Assembly: GCA_964505935.1 (NCBI GenBank)
Contig: CAZDKX010000036.1
Coordinates: 1-22,742 of the forward strand
Origin: JADGQM01 sp964505935
GTDB taxonomy: Bacteria > Desulfobacterota > Syntrophobacteria > Syntrophobacterales > Syntrophobacteraceae
Direction: 5' to 3'
DNA: 22,742 bases
The notes beneath the pieces were generated by a model. It did not search any database, had not been told where the DNA came from, and was given only the letters and a program-made list of their open reading frames with translations. This document shows positions 1-8,697 of the stretch, one piece after another. Within the stretch, counting starts at the first letter, position 1, and each line of letters begins with the position of its first letter. The position numbers were made by a program, and so were the translations under genes.

Positions 1-1004
1 TCCTCAACGTGATCCAGATGGAGACCCTGATTGCCACCAAGGCTGCCCGCTGCGTCCACGCCGCTCGGGGGAAAGCTCTCATCGACTTCTCTTTCCGGCG
101 CACCCACGGGGTCGATGCCGGGGTCAAGGTGGCCCGCGCCAGCTACCTTGCCGGCTTCATCGGCACCAGCAACATGCTGGCCGGGAAAATTTACGGCCTT
201 CCGGTTTTTGGCACGATGGCGCATTCCTTCGTCACCAGCTTCCGCAGCGAACTGGATTCCTTCCTGGCCTTTGCGCGAACCTTTCCCGATAATGTCGTGC
301 TCCTCATCGACACCTATGACACCCTCTGCGGTGCCCGTAAAGCCGTCAAAGTGGCTCAAATCCTGGCGGCCGATGGGAAGAAGGTCCGTGGCGTGAGGCT
401 CGACAGCGGGGATCTGGTGCAGCTCAGCCGCGAGGTGAGAAACATTCTGGACGATGGCGGCTTTCCCGAGGTGAAAATCATGGTGAGCGGCAGCCTGGAC
501 GAATACCGCCTGGAGAAACTGCTGGAGGCAGGGGCCGCCATCGATGTCTTTGCTGTCGGCACGCGCATGGGGGTCTCGGCGGATGCCCCTTACTTCGACA
601 TCGTCTACAAGATTGTCGAGTATGGGGGCCGGCCCTTGCTCAAGCTGAGCAGCGGCAAGAAAACGTGGGTGGGCAGGAAGCAGGTGTTCCGCTCCTATGA
701 CCGGGAAGGGAAGATGCAGGAAGACCTCCTCGGTCTGATGGAAGAATCCCACCCGGAAAGGAAACCGCTGATCGAGACGATCATTGCCAACGGCGAGCTG
801 GTCCACCCGCCGGAATCCCTGACGCTGCTCCGCGAACGCTTCAAACAGGAATGGGAAGCCCTTCCCGAACCCTATCGCACTCTCGATGCAAAAGCGCGCT
901 TCCCCGTCCGTATCAGCACTGCGCTCATGGATCTGGAAGAACACGCTGCTGCGGAAAAGACCCGTCAGGAAATCACCGGAGTACGCATTGAACCGGGTTG
1001 CTAA
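1..1004 (+). CDS. pncB: Nicotinate phosphoribosyltransferase, 5'-truncated by window edge
   Basis: This enzyme joins nicotinate to PRPP, with ATP hydrolysis, to give nicotinate mononucleotide (Preiss-Handler NAD salvage, cytoplasmic). The reading frame is open from base 3 (LNVIQMETLIATKAAR) to the TAA at 1002-1004, so the GTG at 9 is not the true start and the N-terminal part lies outside the window. About 334 residues are visible, against roughly 400-490 for the family. Recognisable family motifs are the FSFRRTHG active-site stretch near the start, RLDSGDLVQLS (phosphate and ribose binding), the VSGSLDEYRLEKL loop, and VGTRMGVSADAPYFDIVYKIVE followed by KLSSGKKTWVGRKQVFR. The C-terminus looks complete. 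Nothing downstream appears to belong to the same operon. The family call is firm; the exact protein length cannot be seen. Confidence 0.93.
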   Translation, partial: LNVIQMETLIATKAARCVHAARGKALIDFSFRRTHGVDAGVKVARASYLAGFIGTSNMLAGKIYGLPVFGTMAHSFVTSFRSELDSFLAFARTFPDNVVLLIDTYDTLCGARKAVKVAQILAADGKKVRGVRLDSGDLVQLSREVRNILDDGGFPEVKIMVSGSLDEYRLEKLLEAGAAIDVFAVGTRMGVSADAPYFDIVYKIVEYGGRPLLKLSSGKKTWVGRKQVFRSYDREGKMQEDLLGLMEESHPERKPLIETIIANGELVHPPESLTLLRERFKQEWEALPEPYRTLDAKARFPVRISTALMDLEEHAAAEKTRQEITGVRIEPGC

Positions 1005-1008
1005 ACGT

Positions 1009-1028
1009 TGCGACCGGACAGTGTCGCA
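1009..1028 (+). other. Small hairpin just after pncB stop
   Basis: TGCGAC (1009-1014) pairs perfectly with GTCGCA (1023-1028) around an 8-base loop, starting five bases after the pncB stop codon. There is no U-tract after it, so it is not a standard Rho-independent terminator. It could protect the 3' end or help termination with Rho. Function is unproven. Confidence 0.3.
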
Positions 1029-1447
1029 TGAGGATTGAATCTGCCGCCTACCATGTCATCTACCTAGTATTACTACCTCAAAACTACACCATCGTTTGAG
1101 CATATTTACCTATTTTCCCCCATTGTGACTTGGTTGGCCCAAAGCCTAATAGGAGATTGTCTACTCAGCATCACACAAACCCATTACAGACAGGCATGGA
1201 GCGTAAGGTTCGCTGGTTGGTGGGCAGAGCCGGGAGGGCCGGTGGCGACTTTTGGCGAGAGCATTGGTTTTCCGGTCGCGGCCTTCGAGATTGAGAGAAT
1301 GGTTTGCGGCCGCCTTCCAGGATTCCCCCATTTGCGCTCATTGAGGCAGGATCGTTATCACCCGTTTGCGGTTCCCTCATCACGGGTTTTACCTCCGGGT
1401 GAGAGCCGTTCTGTTCCCATTTTAGGAAATGCCGAGGAGCGGACATC
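1029..1447. other. Intergenic region without a convincing gene
   Basis: This stretch separates pncB from the giant surface-protein gene. Its first 110 bases are AT-rich and hold the palindrome TAGTA-T-TACTA (1065-1075). The rest is GC-rich. Open frames exist on both strands but neither resembles a known protein or has a good ribosome site. The 3' part holds two mutually exclusive short pairings (1359-1401) and then a strong GAGGAG ribosome site (1434-1439) eight bases before the ATG at 1448. The promoter of the downstream cluster should lie here, but I could not pick a convincing -35/-10 pair. Confidence 0.5.
1359..1401 (+). promoter_or_regulatory. Possible leader RNA with alternative stems
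   Basis: CCCGT (1361-1365) can pair with ACGGG (1382-1386). The overlapping CACCCG (1359-1364) can instead pair with CGGGTG (1396-1401). The two pairings exclude each other and lie about 47 bases before the start codon at 1448, downstream of where a promoter would sit. The stems are short and no known riboswitch class is recognised, so this is a weak candidate for leader control of the surface-protein gene. Confidence 0.2.
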
Positions 1448-4400
1448 ATGCGTGCTTCAGTTGGGACAGCACCAGCGAATAGTGTGAACATCGGCTCAGG
1501 GCGTCATTCCCGCATATTCCTCCCCAGAAGCCTGGGGGGACGAGCTTTGCCGGAAATGCGGAAAGAATGCCTGGATGGCCGTTTTTTCAGGCCTGACAAG
1601 TTCATCTTGGATGCTCATAGAGGTGATGTTGCACCCAGGAGTACCATAAGCAGTCTATCTGTGTCCTTTTTCCTGCCGCTGTTTTTTTCCTTTATTTGTC
1701 TGTTACCGTTTCAGGTATTGGCTTTTTCCGTCAATAATGCCCGTATCGATTTTTCCCCAACGGTCAAGAACGCGGGGACCGTGACTATCGAGGGGACGAT
1801 TGATGATTTTTCTTTCGATGGTGCGCAATTCTTGACATTCAAATTTGGGTCGTTTTCAAGAACCCTTTCCACCGATGCTTTTCAGAAAGAAGGTAGACGT
1901 TATCTATACAGCAACAAGAAAACGTCAAATGGAATACTATCGTTCTCATTTAATACAAGGACGCATGTATTTTATAGTAAATTGGCAATACGTAATATTA
2001 ACGCAGTATTCAATCCAGTTGAGATCAATGTGACCACCAATAATTATAACAGATGTAGTATTATTTTATTTTCTGAATACAATAATGAGTGGACATTCAA
2101 TACAAATATAAACACTCAGACATTATGCAAAGGGGAAAACACCCAGCCTGTAGCTGACGCAGGGGCCGATAGAAGCGTATTTGTTGGTGATACGGTAACG
2201 TTAGATGCTACTAATTCTTTTGATGCGGATAATGATACGTTAACTTATTTATGGTCTTTTCATTCCGTACCTTCCGATAGCACTGCGGTATTGTCAGACT
2301 CAGCGTCAGTAGCTCCAATGTTTACTGCAGATCGTAATGGCATATACATAGCCCACTTAACGGTTAATGATGGTATTGGCGACAGCTTGTCTGATGAGGT
2401 TATTGTCAGAACTGTTAATGAAGGTAGATTTTTGGATTCTGCTGTCGAAGGATTACGATATGTTGCTGGAGACAGAAAAGGTACTACCGATGCATCAGGT
2501 ATCTTTCTTTATCCAGAAGGCTCGATCGTTCAGTTTTATGTGGGTGAGATTTGCCTCGGATCAACTCCCGGCAAAAGTGTTGTTACCCCCGTCGACTTGG
2601 TAGCAGGCGCCGTCGATGAAAGACATCCAAGTGTTGTCAATATTGCCAGATTTCTCCAAACATTGGATGACGATGGAGACGCCAGCAACGGCATCCGTAT
2701 TCCTGACGGCGTTATGAAAACTCCAGACGGCCTCACCATCGATTTCTCGCAAGCTGTTGCTGCGTTTGAGCAAGACACTTCCGTAAAAGTTATCCTGGGA
2801 AACCGTACTCTCGTTTCCGTAGAAAAAGCCCGCGAACATTTGCAGGCGACCCTCTTGTCGATGCTTTCCGGCACATACAGTGGCTCATTGCGTGGCGACT
2901 TAACGGGAACATGGTCGATTTCTACCGATGCTGCCGGCAACGTTTCCGGATCAGGATTATTGAAAAGTGGCGCAGCTTTTCCGATCTCAGGCAGCATCAA
3001 GAGCAATGGCAGTTTTAGGTTGACGGGGCATTTGGCAACATCAATCAAGGCAGAGGGTAGTATTTTGCTATCCGGAACTATGTCGGGTACATGGGGGAGG
3101 AAAGCACGAGGACAAACTGGCCAATTGTCCGGAACCAGTGCAAACTTCTGCCAGAACGGCACCTTTGCTGCCCCTTGCATTAGGTTTACAAAGATTTGGT
3201 CTGATCAATTCCCGGGTGTCGTGTCGAATTTCTATCCGGGGGGGACAGGGCACCAAGGATACCCGTACATCCTCATGGGATCGAGAAAGGATGACAAAAC
3301 CTATGTCAAAGCCCAGGTCTCAGTTGCCCCTGATCTGCCAGAGATCTGGAAGAAGCTCCGTGTGAGGCTGACTAAAGACACGAGCAATCCCCCAGTACCT
3401 CTGGGGGACGGATCTGTAAGCGGTAACGTTGCCTCTGTTTGGATCACTACTCCACAACCGATAACCCCATTCTTCCTGCTTGCATGGATAGATGAGAACA
3501 ACAATGGCAAGGTAGACCAAAACGAAAGATTTTATGTTAGTGATGCCCATATAAGATCAGTTTCGAGTGCGCAATACCATGACTCTCGTACCGTGTTGGA
3601 AGGCTCGTGGCTCTCGTTTGGCTGGCCTACGGCACGCTCCCTTCTGCAGAGTTTTATAAATGGCACGACTCCTTCCGGTGCTAGTAGTGCATATGCGGAT
3701 ATATTTGTTAATCAGCCTGATCATAATATCGGCGTGATGTTTCTTAATAGTCAAAAAGGACGTATTCCAAAATATATTTTTAAACCAGATACGGATGTTT
3801 CGAAACGCGTTGTTGACGGTCTGTTTATTGAGGATGAATTCATTCAGCAAATCGATTACATGCTAGGCAGCATCCAATGCGATGTGTTATCATATTTTTC
3901 AACTAATCCTAATGGTGTTTATAAAGGCAATTTCAAGATGGACAGTACGCCTATTAGATTCAATCGAACTGCTAATCTGTTCTATGCATTTGGAACCACT
4001 GATATCATTGTTCCCGAGGCTAGTTTTGAAATAAATAACAGCGGCATCGCTAAGATCAGCATATCTGGGTCGTTATCGGATCTTTATGATTGGAATTATG
4101 AAAAATTTGGTTTTAATGGGATTAACTTCAGTGAGATGGCCGCATCGGTTCAAGCTGGTTTTGGAACTCTGGATAGATATGGCGAGATATTTTGGCTCAA
4201 AGTCATCTTTAAAGGCACACACGAAGTGCCCTTCACTCCCAACGAGGATCAGTGTGACACTGATAATGACGGAATACCGAACGATGAAGACAATTGTCCC
4301 GACACGTACAATCCAGACCAGGCCGACCGTGACGGGGACGGGGTCGGAGATGCATGCGACGCCTTTCCCGACGATCCCAGCGAGTCCAAGGACAGCGACG

Positions 4401-7033
4401 GCGACGGCCTTGGTGACAACAGCGATCCCTGTCCTCACAGTGCTGACTGCGACGGGGACGGCATCCCCGACGGCGACGATCCTTGCCCTCAAAATCCCGA
4501 TCCCGAATGTCGCGTGATCAATCCCGATCCGACCTTCATCCAGGCCTCCGCCAGGCTCAAAAGCACCCCGGCAAAGACGAAAGCTCAAGCTGCGGGCAGG
4601 GGGTTGGTGGCCCGGATTTCCCTTCCTTATGAGGATGCTTTGGTGCGGGGTGATGTCCCCATCTTCGGGGTTGCCTGCGGTTCCCAATTCAAGAGTTATC
4701 GTGTGGAAATTGGTGAGGGCCGGGAGCCAGCTCAATGGACGACCCTGGTTGCCTCAACAACGCCCCAGGAAACCGACCCCTCGCCGGCATCGCTCGTTCC
4801 CAGCGGGGACGAGTCCATGCGCGGCAACCTGGCGACGTGGGATACCGGCTTGAAGGAGTATGTCTATCTTCCCTCGCATCCCGCGGACCATCCCGTGGAC
4901 CTCAAGGGGGTTTACACGGTGAGGCTCGTTGTCGAGGGGACCGACGGCAGCACGGCGGACGACCGAGCCATCGTGGAAGTTGCCAACGTCATTTCCAATG
5001 CGTGGGGAGGGCAGGCCACGAGCAGGGATGCGCTGATGACTCTGGCCGTCCCCGAACAGGCGCTCACGGATGCTTTCAGGTTGATTTCGGTGAAGGAAGC
5101 CGACCATGCCCCGGCCGTTGCCGGCCCGGGACGGCAGTTGGTCGGCAAGGTTTACGAAGTCCGGGAAGTCAATGAAACGTTTACCAAACCGGCAACCCTC
5201 CAATTCTCGTTGGCAGCGCCATACCCGGCTGATCTGGATCCCAACCGGGTCGGCATCTACGCCTACGATCAGGAAGGGAAGCGCTGGACGCACCTCAAAT
5301 CAAACCGCCGGGAGGGTAACGATCACATGATCTTCTCCGAGGTCGCCCGGTTTGCCGCCTACTACGCTTTGATGACCAGTGATAGTCCTGAGGAAGGATC
5401 TTTGGCACAATACGAAGCGACCGACCATGATCCTGCCTCCGTGGTGAGGAGCCTCGCCAATGGCAGCGGCGGGCCTCACCTGGTGAACAATACCTTTGAG
5501 ACATCACTGGGTGAATGGTCCGGTCGGGATGGCGAAATGGGGGCCCAGCTTTCCCTGGTCGAGGATGCCACTTATGATTCCACCAAAGCGCTGAGAATCG
5601 GCAACAGGATTGCTTCAGGGACTTTCGGGGTAAATATGATCGCCGCCCCTTTTGATGTGCGGGATTTTGCCATAGTCCAGTTTGACTACCGCATTCCGTT
5701 TGGGCTGAAGACCAATATCTTGGTCAAAGCAGCCGGAAGGTGGTATGAGGTGGGATTTACAGGCAAAAAGAAGGACCTGATCAATACCCGCGTCAATATT
5801 GCCCATATTGGCGATATTGATCAGGTCGTTTCCGACGATCAGTGGCACTCCGCCAGATTCAACCTGTATGACATGCTGCGGACGCAGACTGGCAATACGG
5901 TCATCCAGGAGATGATCATGGCAAACTGGGAGGTCGCCGGCTACATGAGGCTCAAGTTCGGACAGAATGACAAGGACGCGGCCTATTACGTGGACAACTT
6001 TATGATAACGCGCGATCTCTCTGCCGGTGCGGGAGCGGCGGAAAGCACAATCGTGGTGGACACCTTCAATCAGAAGAAAGATGCGAATTTATTGGGCGGT
6101 CGGGTAGCGTTATTTGGGAACTCCCCATCCGGCAAACTTCAGGCTGCCTTTAGCAGCGATGACGCTAACGGCAAAGGACATTCCCTGCAGATTGTCTATG
6201 ACCTGCCGGAAGAGCAGAGCTTTGCGGGCTATATCAGTTATTTGCCCAACCTTGATTTGCGCAGCTTTCAAACGCTGAAGTTCAAGGTCAAAGGTGAGGA
6301 GCATGAGGATTTTCTGATCGGCTTGATTGACGCAAAGGGCAGAGAGTGCAAACTCCGCATAGGTCCATACCTTTCCGAGAAGATCAGTTCGAAATGGCAA
6401 GCGGTGAGCATTCCCCTGGTTGCCTTCGCAAAAGAGATCACCCTGTCGAACATCAACGGCCTGAGCTTGTGTTTTGAACAGGGGTTGCATCCTGCAGGAA
6501 ACATTAATGTTGACGATCTATCATTCGACAAACAGCTTGAGCTTGCCCTTGTAAACCGCTTCGAGCATAACGACGAACGCAATCTGCTGTCCGGCTATTC
6601 CACCACCTATGCTTACGGGGATTCGGCAATAAACAGTCAACGTGCCAAAAACTCGCCGAATGGAATCCTGCGAATTTCCTACGGCGGCCGCATTGGAGAA
6701 ATTTTTGGGGTTGATAGAGGATACAACTACGCCGGCTGGACTACCGACTTGAACGGAATCAATGTTTCTCCCTGCCGGAGTCTCTCCTTTCGCGTGAAGG
6801 GTGCTGACGGCGGAGAGGCCCCCAATATCTATCTCGGTGACGGCAGTTTCCGTTGGGGAGTATCGCTAAATCATTATGCCCATCTGTCGACGGATTGGCA
6901 GACGGTCTCGATTCCTTTGACGGACTTTGCCCGGTATGGCGTCGATCTGACGCACTTGACGGAGATGCAGGTAGTTTTTGAATGGAGCAAGATGTCGGGA
7001 ACCATCTTTGTGGATGATGTCCAGTTTCGATAA
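1448..7033 (+). CDS. Giant secreted multidomain surface protein (PKD, TSP3, ZU5-like, three CBM-like domains)
   Basis: This 1861-residue protein is probably exported and acts at the cell surface or in the matrix. ATG 1448 has a strong GAGGAG site 8 bases upstream, but the hydrophobic signal segment lies only at about residues 69-92, with likely cleavage after VLA. A later start at ATG 1556 or TTG near 1609 is therefore possible. Domains in order: a PKD-type domain (about 233-323, with PVADAGADRSV and LDATNSFDADND); a segment with GTTDASGIFLYPEG and VVNIARFLQTLDDDGD (about 328-420) found in adhesin-like proteins; a Gly/Ser-rich beta region (about 475-570); a long unassigned region; calcium-binding thrombospondin type 3 repeats (about 934-1022, many DxDxDG); a ZU5-like region (about 1181-1307); and three tandem CBM11/galactose-binding-like beta-sandwiches (about 1345-1860). 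The 5' half contains very AT-rich stretches unlike the 3' half, suggesting a mosaic gene. No enzyme active site was recognised. Confidence 0.88.
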   Translation: MRASVGTAPANSVNIGSGRHSRIFLPRSLGGRALPEMRKECLDGRFFRPDKFILDAHRGDVAPRSTISSLSVSFFLPLFFSFICLLPFQVLAFSVNNARIDFSPTVKNAGTVTIEGTIDDFSFDGAQFLTFKFGSFSRTLSTDAFQKEGRRYLYSNKKTSNGILSFSFNTRTHVFYSKLAIRNINAVFNPVEINVTTNNYNRCSIILFSEYNNEWTFNTNINTQTLCKGENTQPVADAGADRSVFVGDTVTLDATNSFDADNDTLTYLWSFHSVPSDSTAVLSDSASVAPMFTADRNGIYIAHLTVNDGIGDSLSDEVIVRTVNEGRFLDSAVEGLRYVAGDRKGTTDASGIFLYPEGSIVQFYVGEICLGSTPGKSVVTPVDLVAGAVDERHPSVVNIARFLQTLDDDGDASNGIRIPDGVMKTPDGLTIDFSQAVAAFEQDTSVKVILGNRTLVSVEKAREHLQATLLSMLSGTYSGSLRGDLTGTWSISTDAAGNVSGSGLLKSGAAFPISGSIKSNGSFRLTGHLATSIKAEGSILLSGTMSGTWGRKARGQTGQLSGTSANFCQNGTFAAPCIRFTKIWSDQFPGVVSNFYPGGTGHQGYPYILMGSRKDDKTYVKAQVSVAPDLPEIWKKLRVRLTKDTSNPPVPLGDGSVSGNVASVWITTPQPITPFFLLAWIDENNNGKVDQNERFYVSDAHIRSVSSAQYHDSRTVLEGSWLSFGWPTARSLLQSFINGTTPSGASSAYADIFVNQPDHNIGVMFLNSQKGRIPKYIFKPDTDVSKRVVDGLFIEDEFIQQIDYMLGSIQCDVLSYFSTNPNGVYKGNFKMDSTPIRFNRTANLFYAFGTTDIIVPEASFEINNSGIAKISISGSLSDLYDWNYEKFGFNGINFSEMAASVQAGFGTLDRYGEIFWLKVIFKGTHEVPFTPNEDQCDTDNDGIPNDEDNCPDTYNPDQADRDGDGVGDACDAFPDDPSESKDSDGDGLGDNSDPCPHSADCDGDGIPDGDDPCPQNPDPECRVINPDPTFIQASARLKSTPAKTKAQAAGRGLVARISLPYEDALVRGDVPIFGVACGSQFKSYRVEIGEGREPAQWTTLVASTTPQETDPSPASLVPSGDESMRGNLATWDTGLKEYVYLPSHPADHPVDLKGVYTVRLVVEGTDGSTADDRAIVEVANVISNAWGGQATSRDALMTLAVPEQALTDAFRLISVKEADHAPAVAGPGRQLVGKVYEVREVNETFTKPATLQFSLAAPYPADLDPNRVGIYAYDQEGKRWTHLKSNRREGNDHMIFSEVARFAAYYALMTSDSPEEGSLAQYEATDHDPASVVRSLANGSGGPHLVNNTFETSLGEWSGRDGEMGAQLSLVEDATYDSTKALRIGNRIASGTFGVNMIAAPFDVRDFAIVQFDYRIPFGLKTNILVKAAGRWYEVGFTGKKKDLINTRVNIAHIGDIDQVVSDDQWHSARFNLYDMLRTQTGNTVIQEMIMANWEVAGYMRLKFGQNDKDAAYYVDNFMITRDLSAGAGAAESTIVVDTFNQKKDANLLGGRVALFGNSPSGKLQAAFSSDDANGKGHSLQIVYDLPEEQSFAGYISYLPNLDLRSFQTLKFKVKGEEHEDFLIGLIDAKGRECKLRIGPYLSEKISSKWQAVSIPLVAFAKEITLSNINGLSLCFEQGLHPAGNINVDDLSFDKQLELALVNRFEHNDERNLLSGYSTTYAYGDSAINSQRAKNSPNGILRISYGGRIGEIFGVDRGYNYAGWTTDLNGINVSPCRSLSFRVKGADGGEAPNIYLGDGSFRWGVSLNHYAHLSTDWQTVSIPLTDFARYGVDLTHLTEMQVVFEWSKMSGTIFVDDVQFR

Positions 7034-7119
7034 CCATCATCGATGGAAGATGAAGGCCATGGCCGTCGCCTTCCGTCGCCTGTGGCTCCTCGCTGGCCGG
7101 GGGGCATCCTGATGGGTAT

Positions 7120-8004
7120 ATGAACAAGAGAAGAGTGTTTATCTTCATCATCACCCTGCTGCTCTGCGGATGGCCTGAAACGAGGGCGGTTGCGCTCGCC
7201 TCAGATCCTGGTTTGCCGCTGCTGGTTGCCTATCAGCCCCGCTCCTACGTGCCGGAGGTGGACGTTGACGGGCCGTCCCTCGAACAGATTCGCTCGGATC
7301 TGCGTCTGCTCAGAAGCGCCGGCTTTCGCGGTCTAGTGTCCTACAGTGCCCGGGGTGCCATGGGCAAGATTCCTGAAATTGCCCGCTCCGAGGGCTTCGA
7401 TGACAAGATCATGATGGGGATATGGGACCCCTCTTCGGCGGAGGAATTCCGGAACGCAGTGGATCAGGCGCCTTTTGTGGATGGCTACTGCATGGGCAAC
7501 GAAGGACTGGGGATCAGGTACCGCGCGGTTGATCTGGAGCGCCACATGAGGCTGCTCCGGGAAGCTTCCGGACTGCCGGTGACTACTTCCGAACCGGTGG
7601 TCGAGTATCTGCAGGGTGAGCACTCCGCCTGGCTCTTGGAGCATTCCGACTGGCTCTTTCCCAACGTTCATCCCTACTGGGGCCAGTTGCTCGATCCTGC
7701 CAGGGCCGCGCAATGGATTATCGCTCACCATGACTACCTCCACCTTTTGACAACCAAGGCTCTTCTCATTAAGGAAGCCGGTTTCCCGACCGCCGCCGGC
7801 GAAGGTCTTGATGAGGATTCCCAGGCGCGCTTCTTTGAAGCCCTCGAAGGCGCCGGCTTAAGGTTTTTTTGTTTTGAAGCCTTTGATCAGCCGTGGAAAA
7901 GCAAACCACTCGCATCGGCGGCGATCGAGCAGCACTGGGGGCTTTTTGACAAAGAGGGAAAGCCCAAGAAGTTTGCGGTGAGCCTGATGAACGAGGGGAA
8001 CTGA
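7120..8004 (+). CDS. Exported GH17-type beta-1,3-glucan hydrolase or transglycosylase
   Basis: This 294-residue protein has an N-terminal signal sequence (hydrophobic core about residues 6-17, likely cleavage around 26-28), so it acts in the periplasm or outside. The body is a TIM-barrel glycosidase of family GH17/COG5309 type. Glu128 in CMGNEGLG matches the family acid/base Glu of the GNE motif, and Glu219 in LIKEAGFPTA matches the nucleophile Glu seen as ETGWP in plant and fungal members. NVHPYWG (182-188) and CFEAFDQPWK (251-260) are further family hallmarks. GH17 enzymes cleave or rearrange beta-1,3-glucans. In proteobacterial NdvB proteins a GH17 domain is fused to a GT2 synthase, whereas here the synthase is a separate gene 0.7 kb downstream. 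The next gene starts one base after this stop, so they are co-translated. Hydrolase and transglycosylase activity cannot be told apart from sequence. A T7 run at 7864-7870 lies in the coding region. Confidence 0.85.
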   Translation: MNKRRVFIFIITLLLCGWPETRAVALASDPGLPLLVAYQPRSYVPEVDVDGPSLEQIRSDLRLLRSAGFRGLVSYSARGAMGKIPEIARSEGFDDKIMMGIWDPSSAEEFRNAVDQAPFVDGYCMGNEGLGIRYRAVDLERHMRLLREASGLPVTTSEPVVEYLQGEHSAWLLEHSDWLFPNVHPYWGQLLDPARAAQWIIAHHDYLHLLTTKALLIKEAGFPTAAGEGLDEDSQARFFEALEGAGLRFFCFEAFDQPWKSKPLASAAIEQHWGLFDKEGKPKKFAVSLMNEGN

Positions 8005-8005
8005 G

Positions 8006-8695
8006 ATGCGGCGCACCGCGGGAATGCTGTTGCTGGCGCTGATCGTTTGGCTTCCCTGCCCCTTGGCCTGGAGCTCAGGGGGGAGCCTGGTCAGTTCGGG
8101 CGCGTTCGAGAGCGCAGGAGGCAAGGCTACCGGCTACCGGGAGTGGGTTGATCTGGAGGGGGCAAACGGATTGCTGCGGGGGGCAACGAAAGCAAGCCTG
8201 CTGAAATCGATAACCGTCTACGCTCCCGAGGTGCAGGAGAGCCACCTCATCGTGCGACAACTGAAGCTTTCGGACGTCCATGAATCGATCCTGGTCAGCG
8301 TTCCCGATGAATTCCGGGGACAAATCAAGCGGGCGACGCTGTTTTTGGAGGCACTTCCCGAGAACCTTTCCTTGTATGAATACCTCGACGGCAAATGGTA
8401 TCTCCGGGAACCCGTAAACCTCATCGGCCGCACCCATGAAGCGCTTGGTGAACCGAGCCGGGTGCATCTCCAGGCTTTTCCCGTCAAACAGCTCGGCTTC
8501 TATTGCATTGGAGAGAGCCCGCCTGTCGGCAATGAAGCTCCGCCTGGGCCCGCAGGTCACATGGCACCAGGCGTACTGCCGGGTGGAAGCCTTTGGCGGG
8601 GAGTGGTCCCGCTCCTTTTCGCCACTTTCCTCACCATCACGTGCGGAGCGGTCGCCTATCTGCTGCACCGGATCGAAAAGAGCAGAGGCTGTTGA
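8006..8695 (+). CDS. Exported bitopic membrane protein of unknown function
   Basis: The 229-residue product is not a family I recognise. It has a signal sequence (about 1-22, hydrophobic core GMLLLALIVWLP), a soluble domain of about 170 residues, a Pro/Gly-rich linker (about 171-195) and one C-terminal membrane helix (about 199-221) followed by a short basic tail. The soluble domain is therefore expected in the periplasm, held to the inner membrane from its C-terminal end. ATG 8006 follows the GH17 stop by one base and has a GAGGGGA ribosome site in the end of that gene. The GT2 start follows its stop by two bases. This tight packing makes it a likely partner of the synthase and GH17 enzyme, for example as a periplasmic scaffold, but that role rests on position alone. 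Confidence 0.75.
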   Translation: MRRTAGMLLLALIVWLPCPLAWSSGGSLVSSGAFESAGGKATGYREWVDLEGANGLLRGATKASLLKSITVYAPEVQESHLIVRQLKLSDVHESILVSVPDEFRGQIKRATLFLEALPENLSLYEYLDGKWYLREPVNLIGRTHEALGEPSRVHLQAFPVKQLGFYCIGESPPVGNEAPPGPAGHMAPGVLPGGSLWRGVVPLLFATFLTITCGAVAYLLHRIEKSRGC

Positions 8696-8697
8696 AG

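Noticed and set aside
1130..1175. CAAAGCC-containing segment considered as a cyclic-di-GMP-I riboswitch
   Set aside because: The required GGGCAAACC-type upstream segment and the closing helices are absent.
1252..1268. Possible sigma-54 promoter (TTGGC...TTGG)
   Set aside because: The -12 element has GG rather than the near-invariant GC and the -24 box is incomplete, so it is likely chance.
1125..1487. 120-residue plus-strand open frame and a 106-residue minus-strand frame in the gap after pncB
   Set aside because: Neither has a good ribosome site or a recognisable domain, and the plus frame runs past the well-supported start at 1448. They look like chance open frames.
8593..8697. Upstream extension of the GT2 synthase
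   Set aside because: The 35 extra codons lie inside the preceding gene and read as polar, low-sense sequence. ATG 8698 has a ribosome site and starts just before the first membrane helix.
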